DNA of 64,000 nucleotides from Albifimbria verrucaria (Eukaryota; Ascomycota; Sordariomycetes; Hypocreales; Stachybotryaceae), in assembly GCA_020081605.1 (NCBI GenBank), contig JAHREC010000049.1, forward strand, positions 4,340,001 through 4,404,000, given 5' to 3'. The notes beneath the pieces are model-generated. The model was not told the origin of the DNA, ran no database searches, and worked only from the letters and a program-made list of their open reading frames with translations. The position numbers were made by a program, and so were the translations under genes. This document shows positions 1 to 12,108 of this stretch, in pieces (the first letter of the stretch is position 1; every line of letters starts with the position of its first letter).

Positions 1-2950
1 GCGCGATAAATGCAGCAGTGCTTACTCGGCTTGATTAGCCCACCAAAGACTTGCCTCAATCAGACCGCAAAACAAGACTCAGAACATAGATTGTCTTGCC
101 GACGACCCGTCTAATGAGACAATGGACTCAAGCAGATACTTTACATCGAATTGAGTGAAAGCTTGAGGCTACAATGAATTCTCTTTGGCAGAAGTGGGGA
201 CATATCAGCCATAGTCTGGTGGACCCTTAGCGTATCAGAAGATTTTCATGAGCATTTCAGAGGCAACAACAAGATCTAATTTAGCCGCACCTCCGTAGCA
301 ACATTCTTCTACTGCGCGGCCAACTTGGGGGTGTTTTAAGGTTATTGTGTGAGTATGATACCTCAAATATACACCAAAATTCAAGATCTGATAACATCGA
401 ACAGTGGAGAAAACGTAGCCATTCGCAATATCTGTCATCATGTCTGCGGTCATACATTGAAACCATGTTCTATATGCTACCCTACACACAGTTGGCCTAT
501 CTGGTTGAACCAAGAGTTGGACCACGGTGGTCATGGTGACACCGGTGAACACATGAAATACATCGAAAGTAAACATAAGATTAATGACACATGAGTCAAA
601 CAGATAGTTACGTCCATGTATTAGTTTGCACTATCTCCATTTCAACCAGCTACTTATATGTCAGATATTGGGCCTAGAAAAATGATTCAACATGCCACTC
701 CAAATCATATCCACAAATATGGCTACATATAGAGATGATTGCGTTTACACAACATTGCCGAAAATTGCTGCGCGTAGGATTACAAAGTGTCGGAATGCGT
801 CTTCAAAAAATCATTACTCGCTCTGTAAATGATCTCATTTGAATAAAGATTTTGGTTGTCTATTTGGTGATAATTTTGGAAAAAGATGACAGTGAAGGTT
901 AGGAGGCAATGTCCAAGTCACATGAGATCAAAGCACGAGAGAGTCCACAAAACCCTCCTTGACAAGTTGAGAAAGTTTCCTCTGTTGGTTTTAATACCTA
1001 GTAGTGAATAAAACTCCTTTACGTTGATTTTACTAATAATATGGGAACTTATTTAGAAAATCGTCTCGACGAGGGTTCAAGCCCGGTCCAGGATACATGT
1101 TGCAATCCCATGTGTAATCTTGATCTTCCACATGAAATTGGCATTGCCACTGATGTTTTATATTATTAAGCACAGCGAAAACCCAAGTGAAGAGTACGAA
1201 GTGCTCGAGCGGAAAAGGGAAGATGCCCAAGGCAGCTTCCGCTCTGCTTCCTCGATGAGAGTATAATTAAGTTTGGTCCTATTCATCTCATCGGCGACTG
1301 ATCGAAGGTCTTTATGGGGCTCAGCTATTGGTTAGAATCGGCAGTACTGGGAGCCTCATCACACGCCGTGAGATTACTTAGAGTGCGGCCGCAAATACCA
1401 TAAGCACCTAGTGTCAGGTACAACCAGACAGATGTGTACATGCTAATAAGGCAGTAAAAGACTGTAACAAAAGTACTAGCCATTATGAGAATGTGAGCCC
1501 CTCCCGTAGGGGTAGGCAAAGTGGAAAGCCAGTTGCGCTCTAGGGCATGCCAAAGGCAACGTCAATAGCAATATTAAGGGCCCCTAGCAAATGCCTCTGG
1601 CGGCGATTGCAGCGAGTCGGCCTCGCTACGCTCGAGAACACGATTATTAGGGCTTAGGGCAGCCGTCTTCAAGGCCCTAGAAACCAGGTTCGTTAGTATC
1701 TTCAGCATCGTCATGGAGGTCGGGGCTCAAGGCAGCTGGGGTCAGCAATATCATCATAGGGTTCAGGGCTTAAGGCAGGCAGCAGATTAAAAACATCAAG
1801 AGCATATTATCAAAAGATACATTGACCAAAACTCGTGTGAACTCGGTGCTGAGCCAAGCCTTGAAGCGGACTTCAAGTACACGCGAGGCTGGGGGCTGCG
1901 GATCCACAAAGTCTCCGTGAAAGGGGTCTTACCGCCGCAAATTAAATCACCCTCTGCAAAGTGGATTGCATTTTGCATGAGAGTTTTTAAGGAGATTAAT
2001 GTGGTCTTGGTGATGGATCAAGCAATACAGGACCTTTAGAAGGTATTGAATGAACATTTCCATGGTTTCAGTTCCTTGACGATATGTAACTGTTCCGACG
2101 CAATACTTATATTGTGCCATCTAGGTCATATTCTATTTGACTAAGTATTACAAATTGACTACTAATACATCTTTATGGACAACAAATTATGCATAATAAT
2201 GGTGAATGTGGGGTGCAGCCTTGCAGGTCTTACTTACAGTAGCCTCTCGGGAAATCCTACGCAACTGTCGGATTTAAGGTCCATGTGCAGGATGATCCGT
2301 TTAATATTATGGACGTCAACCACTTGGCCCTTTCTCGGCAGAGTCATCAACCCGCGTCGCGGAATGGAACTTAATACAGCAAGTTGATCCACAAATGAAA
2401 ATAGGAAGCTCAACGCTTAGTTGTTAATGAGAGAATCCCAGTCTCTTGAATCCCGGTCTCCTGAACCCTCGATACACTATCCTCGAATGCTGACCACATT
2501 ATTGATGTTATTCAGTTTCCTTAGAGATACTCTGCGCATAAACTTTTTTATTTTGTGTTACATTGGTTTGTAGTTTATGACCGTTCCGGAAGGGAAATCC
2601 ATGGGTTACACAGTGAGGGAAGTCCCTGCTCGCAACTCCTGCCGAGACGTTTCATTGACCGACTATATCACTTATCTCTACAACTCCTAAAGTCTCGGAG
2701 TGGCGGCGGGATAATAGGCATCATTTTACAGTTCTATCCTGGTATGTACGACGTGGTCAGCTGAGAGACATGGAGCCAAGTCATTGTAACCCTGCTGGTT
2801 CTTCACAAGTTCGACACCGCTATGATGGAGTATATAAACCTCGTCGTCCTACTTTCTCATTGCTGGAGTAGAGCAAAGAAAGCAGATTCTTCGAAGATTT
2901 AGAAAAAACACCAAAGCTTACTTAGTTTGATTCATTAAATAACCTTTACG
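1..2950. other. Gene-poor left edge, nothing recognised
   Basis: Only short open frames under about 80 codons occur here on either strand, and none has a recognisable domain or a convincing chain of spliced exons. The stretch around 1600-1780 repeats short GGCTTA(A)GGCAG-like words and has a locally different feel from the rest, but I could not match it to a known transposon. The last 150 bases, including a TATA-like TATATAA near 2831, are probably the promoter of the hydrolase gene that follows. Confidence 0.4.
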
Positions 2951-3836
2951 ATGTCCAAACACACTTCTACCAACTCATTCCACTATGAGAGGTTGGATAG
3001 AACCAAAGCTGTGAGTTTCTCAATTTCCGGATTCATGTTCTTCGTCACTGACAAACGCAGGCACTTATCATTATCGACCATCAGGTCGGTTTATTCCAGA
3101 TGGTGCATGACTTTGAGCCTGCCTACTTCCGTCAACAGATGTACGGACATGCTCGGATTGCCAAAGCGTTTGAGCTACCTGTCATCTTGACCACTTCAGC
3201 ACAACTAGGTAGGTGACCTGAAGTATATCAGGCAAATTAGGAATCCAATTAGCTAGCATAATGCTAACTCTCGGAAAAAGGCCCGAATGGCCCCCTGCCA
3301 AAGGAAATTATTGATATGTTCCCAGACGCTCCATTGATCCAACGCGGGGCGAAGTCAATGCCATGGACAACAAGGAGTTTCGAGAAGCACTAGCTGCTTT
3401 GGGTCGCTCCCAAATCATTGTTGGAGGGATTGCAACTGATGCCTGTAAGCAATTTCACCGCCTCTAGTTGCAGGTAACTGCAAGAGATAAGCAGCGTTGG
3501 AGCTAATCATCCCTTTTGCCAAGGTACAACCTTTGCCGCCCTATCAATGCGAGAAGCTGGATACTCTGTGTTTGCCAACAGTGACGCGTCTGGAACCCTT
3601 AGCGCTAGTATTCGCGAAGATGCAAACGCCCGTATGCGTGATGCTGGAGTCCAAATTCTTTCCCCTTTGCCATATTCGGAGAGTTGATGAGGGACTGGCG
3701 CACCCCACCTACAGGTGATGATGTATGGCCCTTGGTCGAGTCATTGGTCCCAACCGCGGGAATGCTTGCTCGCGGCCACGGCTACGCTGTGGAACATGGC
3801 AAGATTCAGGACGGGCAGAAGAAGCTTCCATGGTAA
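2951..3836 (+). CDS. Isochorismatase-family (YcaC-like) hydrolase, frame-broken
   Basis: Cysteine hydrolase of the isochorismatase superfamily, closest in feel to the YcaC branch; substrate unknown, probably cytosolic. After a short N-terminus and an intron beginning near 3011, the core reads ALIIIDHQVGL, which carries the catalytic Asp. Next come a TSAQ segment, GPNGPLPKEIIDMFPDAPLI, an AMDNKEF block, and the VGGIATDAC elbow whose Cys is the expected nucleophile. The Cys codon is split by an intron (donor near 3449, acceptor just before GTACAACC near 3524). A third intron lies near 3210-3280. The conserved frame jumps at the G-run 3345-3348 and again at the T-run 3666-3668. Each jump looks like one missing base, and the protein then continues to a stop at 3834-3836. 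It could be a pseudogene, but no nonsense substitution is seen. Confidence 0.7.
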
Positions 3837-4585
3837 ACTCCAAGTGAATCTGTCACATGGTTGTGGCCAGTATCTTATATGGGATTTCTGAGTTATATTG
3901 ATTGAAGGCAGGAGGTTTTCATCCTGGTGCAACAAAGGTTTCCTCCTCTCGAAAATCGTGATTAGATATTCCATTACATAGCAGATTAATAACTTATTCA
4001 AATATGACAGACCTGATTTAACCACATCATTTGTAAAGCTGGCGAGGCGGTATTGTTAAAATGCTCCACTTGTCTGATATGTATCAATTGCTTCAGGGGT
4101 TTCATCTAGGCCATACGTTGAGGAATCTCACGAAAGCGATAAATCCACAACATTTTGCACGATATATGTATATATTTACTTTCTCGTTTCTTAACTGAAG
4201 TCGCTTGAGCAGTGGTTGCTTAGGATGGCCTAGCACTTAGCTCTAATGGCCTAGCATAATATTTTGTTGTTAATATCCGCCCAAATTTGCCGATATGAAG
4301 ATTCAAGATAATCCCGCAACATTTACGTCGTCACATCTGTGCACTCTTAGAAAGTTTACACATGTTGCTTAAAAATAATATCCTGATTCACACCATGGAT
4401 TCTGGTATTTTGATTATTCGCCTGTTTGGTCCCATTTCTCATACCTACGTGCGAGAAAAGCCCGTGACGTACGGCAATGCCTCTTAATGAATGTGATTTC
4501 CAAATGGGTGCCCTAGTGGCATCATGCCAACTCTATATGACTCTAGCACATAGTTGTGGGCAAGTCACTTTTTCGGGTCTGTTGT
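3837..4585. other. Intergenic, convergent 3' ends
   Basis: The stretch lies between the end of the hydrolase gene and the 3' end of the opposite-strand questin-oxidase-like gene. Only short open frames are present and I see no motif or repeat worth naming. Confidence 0.4.
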
Positions 4586-6294
4586 TCAAGAAGACGCCAA
4601 TGCGAACGATGAGTTACCACTGCCAGTTTGCAAGGCTTGGAGCTCCTCGTCCGAACGACGTGGCGAAGCAAGAAGCGGAAAGTCCTGTACAAGCAAACTC
4701 CGTCAGCTTTCGTCGGTTCTGCAATTTCAATATGCGATAACTCTCACCTTCCAAGCTTCAGGATAGCCAGCAGATCGTACGTATAGGGGCCCTGGAGCTT
4801 CTAGAGAGTCAACAACCATATGCTGGATCTTAGTCCAAATTGGGTCTCCTTTGAGGATAGCCCATTCTTTGTGTTCCCAGTTCTTCATTAATTCATGGCA
4901 CAAGGCGGTAGCCCTTGCCTGCTTGATGCCGTGCCCGCCGTCTCCAAAATCATGCAACCTCTTGCCAATATCTATTGCAGGCTTGTCAGTCAAATCCTAC
5001 GAGTAAAGTACGGTATTTTCGTGCTGTAAATCCATAGACTGACCCCTGACAGAAGAATTGGATGGAATCTTCGGTTTGTAAGAAGCAATAGCATCTAGAG
5101 AGAGTGTGGGGCGTCCACGAGCGAGATATTGAATAAGATCCATTCTTATCTTCCATTCTAGGAGACGGCATTTGTCTTTGCGACTAAGCCATAGTTGTTT
5201 TAGAGTAGTCAAATACATTATTGATGAATTAACATGGTGCCTGTGCCAATTTGTAAGATATTGGAATTCGACAAGAGTATGGGTGTGGGTGGAAAGGTTC
5301 ACTGACATCGAGAAAAAATCGTATTTGGCATGGTAGGGTGGGTGAATTGCCGCGCTAGATGCGACGAAGACGGTTGTATGGAACATCTCAGCTGTTCTCT
5401 CCTCTAACTCATCGTCTCTGACAAAAACCTGCTGAAGAACCGACATAATAGGCTCAAGGGCCCTCTTCAAGATGCCGTCTTCAATTTTGCTTTCATCTTG
5501 AAGTCGTGCAGCTCCATCGAACGTTGGGCTTAGTCTTATATGCTCGAAAAGGCTCAAGAGAGCCGGCATACGTCTGTCAGAGTTACCAGAAAGCTCACTG
5601 GTCAGCAAGAGGGCGTCCAGTCCCTCCATTCCATGGACACAGGTCTGTGCCAAGGCCTCGGCTACGACAGCTGGCTGCCTCCATTCTAGCGCGTACATGA
5701 GTTGGATAAGCGGATGTAAGACACCAGCATGAAGTCGTACTAGCAAACTCTGTGCTTGAGCGTCTCCGGATAAGAGATATTGTTTCACAACCCACTCATA
5801 CCCATGTTTGTCGATTTGCTTCTGGAAATATGCAAGAAAATCGGGGTAGTGCTCCTCTTTGCCAAGATAGTGAACGGAAGACTCCCAAGAGGCTTCAAGC
5901 TCTTCGACGACTTCTTGGTGGAGAGGTTCTACAGGCCGCTGGAGCTTATGCCGTAAGTCGAATGCCTTCTGAATCTGAGCAGCGTTTGCACCGGTCCCGT
6001 ATAGCGCGAGAATATGGTGTAGCATCTAGCGAATTATGAGTACATCTGGGCGTGGAACTTGGATAGGTTACTCACATGGTCATGGAAGCCCTGTCGATTA
6101 AGAAACACGTGGTGAAGCTAAAGCGCATGTTAATGGGTGTTTTTGGGCCGCGGCGAGTCTGCTGAGCTTACTGCTAGATCCTTCTCTAACAATTCACCAG
6201 TTCGTCGAGACGTATCTTCATCCTGCAGGATATTCCAAAGTCCCGTGTTCTGAACGGAGACTCTAATATGGGTCGATGTAGCGCCAGTGGACAT
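4586..6294 (-). CDS. Questin oxidase-like protein (AflY/GedK family, PF14027-type)
   Basis: Member of the fungal questin-oxidase-like family, whose characterised members open or cleave aromatic rings in a Baeyer-Villiger-type step of polyketide pathways (AflY, GedK). The large central exon holds the family hallmarks: EHYPDFLAYFQKQID, HGYEWVVKQYLLSG, RLHAGVLHPLIQLMYALEW and an AEALAQTCVHG block. The C-terminus carries DGGHGIKQARA and GPLYVRSAGYPEAW. I infer four introns. The first two lie on either side of a short exon reading HHVFLNRQGFHDH, the third follows SNSS near 5050, and the last is 4685-4747 and leads into a short C-terminal exon ending at 4586. With these the frame is continuous and no break is needed. 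The start at 6294 (MSTGATSTHI) fits the family; an in-frame ATG upstream near 6387 is possible. It is transcribed away from the adjacent Zn2Cys6 regulator, suggesting co-control. No PKS is adjacent. Confidence 0.82.
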
Positions 6295-6840
6295 ATTGAT
6301 GGAATGGAAGTGATAAGGAGCTTTCCTGTAGCTGCAGCCAAGTACTTTGTCTAGTAGGCGGAGATTTGAAAGCCGTGAAGTTAGCATAAGGATGCTTGCT
6401 CTTAATTCAGGCCACGATGAAAAAGAAAAGGAAAAAAGCACAACGAAGCGAGAAAGAGTTTTTATACCCAGCCATAGAGGATTAGTGTGTGATATCTCTC
6501 TTGCATTGTCTTCAAGGCAGTTTCCGGATTCACCGTCACTGGTTCCATCCTTGAGGCATCATTGGCTCAACACCACAACTAACTACCGGCATTAGGTTAG
6601 ATGGAGTCAAGCTGGAGAAACTGGCCTTGCCTGATTAGGTGGCATTTTTCGAGCATCACGTGCAAGGCGTCGAAAGATGCTCCCGTCTTTAGACTGGTGC
6701 TCGTGTGATGAAGTCTTCAACGCCAACTTATTCCTGCAGAGCGAGCCCGGAGATGTGGGTGCCTATGCAAAGAAGCAAACAAGCTCACTGATTAGTAACC
6801 TGCGTGGTCCTGGCGAGTCGGGTTGGTACATCATGATATC
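6295..6840. promoter_or_regulatory. Divergent promoter, oxidase and regulator
   Basis: About 550 bases separate the two divergent start codons, so this must carry both promoters. A pathway-specific Zn2Cys6 protein often binds here, but I could not single out a CGG-type inverted repeat. The near-palindrome ATCATGATATCATG at about 6830, just before the regulator's start, is the only obvious symmetric word. Confidence 0.45.
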
Positions 6841-8344
6841 ATGGTCGGGGTTGCTGGGAAATCCAAAGCTTGCCGCAATTGCAAATCACGCCGTGTCAAA
6901 TGCGGTCACGAGCGGCCAAGCTGCCGCCGCTGTGGGAAAGCCGGCCTAACATGTCTGGGTTACGAAAAAGATGCCATGGTTTTTGTCAATCGGACGCTCG
7001 AGAGCCCATCCACTACTGCCCTCGACGTCATCGCCGGAACAAAACCATCTCATATCCTCAGCTCCAGCCTCGGAGTCGTAGATGTGAGCTCCGAATATCG
7101 TGTCTTGTCGTATATGATCAGATGCCCTCACTATTCATTGAATGACTTCCGAAGCAGGGTATTTCGGATTTCTCGTCAATTATACCTACCACGGGAGAAG
7201 TTCGTGGACAAATCAGTTGGCATCGCTTCCCTATCGTGGTTCGAATCTATTTGCAGGATAGACGATCAGTGTCCGACTCTTGATCTTTCCCTGCTAGCCT
7301 TTTGCGCAGCGCAGCTGTATGTGACACACCATGGAGGCATAACGTTGGATGGTGCGCTCCAGGTCTACAGCGTGGGCCTGGCCAGACTGTCAACAGCGCT
7401 GCAGCATGCGCATTCCACCAACCTAGTCTGCATCCTTGCGTCGATAGTCGTTCTGTCAACTTGTGAGCTTTTCATCTGTCCATCTGATGCTGGATGGCGC
7501 GCCCACGTTCATGGGATTGCAGAGGTCCTTCGACTGCATAAAGCCTTTTCACACCACAATCACGATGCTCGAGATTGGTCGCGGCTTTGTGCAAGAGCCA
7601 GGATGATCACTATCCTTACCGAATTGATGAGTCGTCGCAAAGGAAGCATGACGCCTCATCAGTGGCGAGAGATAATGTCTACGCGAATCGAACATGATTC
7701 TTTAGATGATTTACTCGACATTGTACATGACCTTCCGGCCGTATTAGAATTGACAAGCGCATCCTACCACAGGATTACCGCCATAGCTGCCATACTGACG
7801 CGGATCCGGGCCTGGGAGGAACATTCCGAAAGTGCGGCAATCGACCCTCTATACGTTCGTCTCGCCCTATATGCGTAATCCAGCAGACGATGGCTATGCA
7901 GAGAAGCTTTATGAGCATGTTCTTGAGCTTAGGTCGCTACCGGTCGCGCGCTGTCTCCTTATTTGTTGGAGTACAACAGTCCAAGTTCTTGACTCGGTTG
8001 TGCGCTGGTGCAATGGCAACGAGGACTTCAAAGATACCACTCAAGATCTCAAGAAGATTTGTCTCCTTGTTGATCCATGCACACAGGTTGGCGGGTCTGT
8101 CCTTGAGATGATTACAGAGGAGGCGAATAAGTACGCCCGGTTGATTTGCCAATCCGTCGAATACATGTATCACACCGAGATGGGCCTGGTTGGACCTCAG
8201 TGCATGGTCTATGCACGATGGGTTGTTGGCCAGCATTACCAACAGTTGGGCATGGCCAGAGAATTAAGTTGGTGCCAGAACATTCCAAATATGACAGGAG
8301 CTGAATCACTCTGTGGTATACGAACCATGACTTTTCAAGACTGA
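6841..8344 (+). CDS. Zn(II)2Cys6 fungal transcription factor, frame-broken
   Basis: Nuclear DNA-binding regulator. The N-terminus has a canonical binuclear zinc cluster, CRNCKSRRVKC followed by CRRC and a final C, with the usual CX2CX6C-CX2CX6C spacing. A fungal-specific middle region follows, containing GWRAHVHGIAEVLRLH and ARARMITILTELMSRRKG, and then a C-terminal domain with EEANKYARLICQSVEYM and ELSWCQ. These are typical of short (about 500 residue) regulators of secondary or catabolic pathways. The reading frame breaks once near 7854: upstream it reads ...DPLY and downstream ...FVSPYMRNPADD, both expected parts of the family in that order. The shift size fits two lost bases. An intron is unlikely because no 45-nt or longer GT-AG pair fits. 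The start at 6841 was chosen because it lies 10 codons before the first Cys; an ATG at 6823 is in frame. Divergent from the oxidase it probably controls. Confidence 0.8.
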
Positions 8345-8747
8345 GCCTGCCATTCACCCAAGAGCAGAAGCTCGGCCTGCAAAGCGTGTTGATATCACGG
8401 TTTCAGTTAAGGATTCGCAGGAAGACGATTCGCGATATCAAACGATAACGTATATGACCGGGTAGCGATCTCGTGAAGAAGGTATGAATATTACAAATGA
8501 ATCCAGCTTTCTAATTGCTAATGATGTCCTCTTAAAGCAAGATAATCTATATCAGTGTATTACAATATTGTACCATGTTCCCAACGGCGATAGCTTTCTA
8601 ACCACCATGATCCTTTTTCGGACTGATGCAGTGACAGTATTAAAAAAATCAGAGCTTCGCCATTGCAAACTCTGTCATTCTCGTGTTCTCGTACTCTCAC
8701 AAATCCAAGTATATACCTCGAAAGTCTTTGCATTTACTGCATCTTGT
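8345..8747. other. Intergenic, convergent 3' ends
   Basis: A 400-base gap between the regulator's stop and the ERG3 stop on the opposite strand. I see no gene in it; it presumably holds both 3' UTRs. Confidence 0.4.
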
Positions 8748-9835
8748 TTACTGCATCTTCTTCTCAGAAGTGAGATAGACGCGAGAGTCTTCGCCCTCGA
8801 CATTCTTCATCATGGCATCGGCTTCCTTGGTTTGCTTTACCCAGGTGGCGGATGACATCTTGGTGTCCTTGATGAAGACCTCCTCGGCCGGCTGTCGGTA
8901 ACTTCCACCAATGCGATCCCAGAGGGTGAAGAACTGGCCGTAGTTGTAGTTGAAGGCAAAGTGGTGAAGGCTGTGGCAAGCGGCACCGTTGATGAGCGGG
9001 TTGTTGGAGACGTACTCGCCATCGTGAATCAGAATGGTCCAGATCTGGATGAAGACGAAAAGCAGGACATAGGCCCACTTCTGAAGGGGGAACAGAAGGG
9101 GTAGATGTGGTAAGGCAAAGACTGGGCCCAACCGTCGACGGGGTGGAAGGCGATGGCGGCGTAGGGGTGGGCATGATCCATTTGTGGTGAGCCTTGTGCA
9201 GGTGCTTGTAGACAAGGGGTGGTGAAGGCCGCGATGGATCCAGTAGATGCCGAAGTCGGTGAACATGAAGAAGAGCGGGAACTGAGCAATGTTGTACCAC
9301 ATGCCCGGGCCGTCCTCGGTGGCGTCGTACATCTTGGAGTAGCCGCGGACCTCGAGGAGGAAGAAGGGCACGGTGAGGACGGCCATGCCGGGGACCGAAG
9401 ACACGGACTGCTTGATCTCCAGGGCGACCTGGTTCTTCAGGTAGCAGGGGTGCTTGAAGGTCTCATGATCAAAGACAAAGTAGTATGAGAGGGAAGCAAA
9501 GACAAAGTAAAGGAGCAAGCCCAAGACGCTGCAGATAACAATTAGCACAGTGGCCGAGGCAAAGGTCGCGCGCGGAGAGAGCCAGGGCTCACTTACCAGG
9601 TGATGGTGAAGAGACTGAGGGTTTGCCTGACGATGTCGTCTCGCGCTAGAATCGAGGCATCGACATACTTGCCGGGCGCAAGGGACAGGTAGCGCGAGGC
9701 GGGTTTAAACTCGTAAGGAGTGTGAGAGGGGATGCCCGTGTAGTTTCCGCCGGCGGAGTGAACGGGCGCAGGAAGCACGGTGGCATAGAGGCGGTCAAAG
9801 ACCAGCCGGTCCAGGATCTCGAGAACGACGTCCAT
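8748..9835 (-). CDS. ERG3: Delta(7)-sterol C-5(6)-desaturase, frame-broken
   Basis: ER-membrane di-iron enzyme that introduces the C5-C6 double bond in ergosterol synthesis. The N-terminus MDVVLEILDRLVFDRLYATVLP and the PYEFKPASRYLSL segment are diagnostic of fungal ERG3. One intron, 9529-9596 (GTAAGT...CTGCAG), interrupts the first membrane region. Three histidine boxes are visible: HRGLHH, HKAHH and HSLHH, followed by FNYNYGQFFTLWDRIGGSYR. Between the first box and the later membrane helices the conserved sequence moves through three frames, with breaks at the G-runs 9216-9219 and 9164-9167 and near 9094. All three look like single-base losses. A broken copy of this gene would be unusual unless a paralogue exists; many filamentous ascomycetes do carry two. 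Start at 9835 matches known N-termini; an in-frame ATG at 9877 is less likely. Confidence 0.88.
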
Positions 9836-10876
9836 GGCGATGCGATAGGATGCGACTTGAAGGGAGCTTGCAATCAAGTCAGTCAGTCAGTCAGTTGACG
9901 GATGGAGATGGCGTTTGCTTCTAAAGGACGCCCCTAAAAGAAAAATATTTCCTCCGCCTGCACGTATCCGTATCCCCTTGCCTTGGGGCCCCTGCGAGCG
10001 CGTGAAGCCCCACAGCCGGGCTTATCGATAGCGCAGGTAATTAAAAAGGGTCTCCACCGCCAGTTAGCTCGTGTTCGGGATCGGGTCCGGTCCCTGAGCC
10101 GAAGCCCCCTCTCCCAGGGTCCAGTCCAATCCAATCCAGTCAGTCCCATCCAGTCCAAGGCCAGTCTCTCTGATTGATGCAGATTCCCTCCCTCCCCGCT
10201 CTTGCTTTGTTGGGATTGGGAGCCCTCGCCTTGTCTCGCCTCGCCTCACCTCACCACGCCACTCCACTCCACTCCACTCCACGCGTCGTCCTACCCTATA
10301 GCTTAGGACTCTTCCTCAGTAGCCGTTGGAACAGTTGATGGAACATGATGCTGCGGCGCGATGGTACGGGTCGATGCATGAGTTCTCACATCTTCTCACA
10401 CTAGAGCTATCCTTAGACCGTGTAAATAAAAATAAATAAATAAATAAAGAAAAGAAAGATAGAATAATGCAGAATAAAAGAAAATAAAAGGGAAAAAAGG
10501 GGGAATAATTACATGAAAAAAAAAAATTATAATAATAATAAACAATTAAATAAATGGAAAAAGTCCCTGCTGTCTCTTCACAACTCCCTTTCGGTGCCAT
10601 CCGCTGAGATACACTGAGTCATGTCGTCCGTCCGGCTATACTCTGGGATCAACCGCCAAACTGAAGGCTTTGGAAATCCACGAGGTGCAGATTACGCCCA
10701 TAGCCTCACCACATTCAGCTCCTAAAAACAAACAAAAAAAACAAAAACAAAAACAACCACCCAAACGTCTCCCTCACTTGATCCTCCATCTCCCGTGTGA
10801 AACAGTCGCTTGCCTTTTCATCCTTCCCATGTTCGACTCGCCTCAACGGGGCACAGGGCAGGCATAAATCTAGACG
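9836..10876. promoter_or_regulatory. Divergent promoter of ERG3 and the DUF4419 gene, rich in simple repeats
   Basis: A 1-kb divergent promoter with several low-complexity tracts: GTCAGTCAGTCAGT around 9880-9893, CCAAT/CCAGT-type pentamers at about 10121-10157, CTCGC/CTCAC repeats at about 10227-10256, CCACT repeats at 10259-10282, TAAA repeats with GAAAA at about 10428-10460, and A-runs near 10515 and 10725-10760. CCAAT words near 10127-10135 could bind the CCAAT-box (HAP) complex, which is an inference. Pyrimidine-rich tracts of this kind are common upstream of highly expressed fungal genes. Confidence 0.5.
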
Positions 10877-12108
10877 ATGCCCGTCACAATCCGGCCATGT
10901 CCCCATAAAGTCGGTGCCAATGCGGATCCTGTCGTCAACTCATCCGCCGATTTGCTTCATCGCATTTCTGACGCCTGGACTGTGAGCGAAGAGAAACACA
11001 AGCTCCACGGCAGATGGATGAACACAAACAAAAAGGTCGGCCCAGAAGATCGTCCCATCTTACGCACCTCTTTCGTCGACCTGGACAATGCCAACATTGG
11101 TGACCGACTTGGCCTGGTTCCCTACGGAAACGGCTTCGTCGATGGCATCATACGCGCATTCCAGCAAGACCTACACCTCTCCTTGCGGCCCGATGACTTG
11201 TGGCTTGCTATAATCGTTCAGTTCAGCTTCTACGTCAATGGCCACGCCGAGGAGCTGCGTCACACATTCGTCAGCCACAAAGACAAGAAGACCATAGCTG
11301 TAGACATGACCCCCGCAACACTTCAAACTGCAAGTATCGACTTGCTTTGCGAAAAGTTCGTCGCCGGCATGAGGAAGCACATCACCGATGCCGGCATGGT
11401 AGAGTGGCTTCTACCCAAGTTTAGCACCACATCCGCCACCGATCAGACAGTGGCGGCCATGGTTCTAATGTCCACCATGAAGTCTTACTTCGAGTATGTT
11501 GTGGCGATGGGCTGTGGGTTCCCTTCAGTAACCCTCGAAGGCGAGAAAAAGGACTGGAAGAACCTGCTCGAAAGATTATATAGGTTTGCTAGATACGGAG
11601 ACGAACCTGCAGAGTGGATTACCTACCTGAGTCAGGTTCTTGAAAACATCATCACGAGTTTCGACAAGCCAGAAGATGACGAGACTATAACATTCTGGAT
11701 GCAAGCCTGCCACGCGGCTGGCGCTGATGGCTCTGGATGCATAGAAACCCTTTCTGGCTGGCTTACCGCATTCTGCTTTTGGGATGCAGAGGGAAAAGAA
11801 TCCACAACTTCACCGACGAGCAACTTGCAGCTGGTCCTCGGGGAAATGGCATTGATCGTCAAAGGCTTATTCTTGATGGTGTTGCATTTCCCATCATCGC
11901 ACGCAGTGCCATCCCCAAAGCCGTTTCTGATGTTCCAGTGCTGGTGAACGACATGGAGACTAAGCAAAGGTTTCACACAACAATTGTTGCGGGCTCGGTA
12001 GGAATGGAAGGTGTTCAAACAGATAACAGTCCAGAGTCAAGGATTCAGGCATTTCGCCCCAGATCCGGGTGGTGGATGCTTCTTGATAAAGCGGAACCGC
12101 TTGAATAA
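10877..12108 (+). CDS. DUF4419-family protein, frame-broken
   Basis: Protein of about 410 residues with the DUF4419 layout; function unknown, no signal peptide or membrane segment. Visible family blocks are FVDGIIRAFQQDLHLSLRPDDLWLAI, FSFYVNGHAEELR, ATLQTASIDLLCEKF, AMGCGFPSVTLEGEKKDW and SGWLTAFCFWDAEGK. The C-terminal part continues in another frame with VAFPIIARSAIPKAVSDVPV and TTIVAGSVGM, which normally follow directly. The break sits at the A-run 11794-11797 and looks like one lost base. Without it the protein would end at 11947 and lose the conserved C-terminus. No intron is needed. Confidence 0.75.

Noticed and set aside
1068..1095. tRNA-like T-arm word GGGTTCAAGCCC
   Set aside because: The flanking bases do not pair into a T-stem, and no anticodon or acceptor arm could be found on either side.
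5506..6039. Plus-strand open frames of 64 and 95 codons
   Set aside because: They are antisense to the long conserved exon of the questin-oxidase-like gene and have no domain.
9219..9488. Plus-strand open frame of about 90 codons
   Set aside because: It lies antisense to the conserved ERG3 coding sequence, and its Glu/Val/Gly-rich translation is what the reverse of that gene gives.
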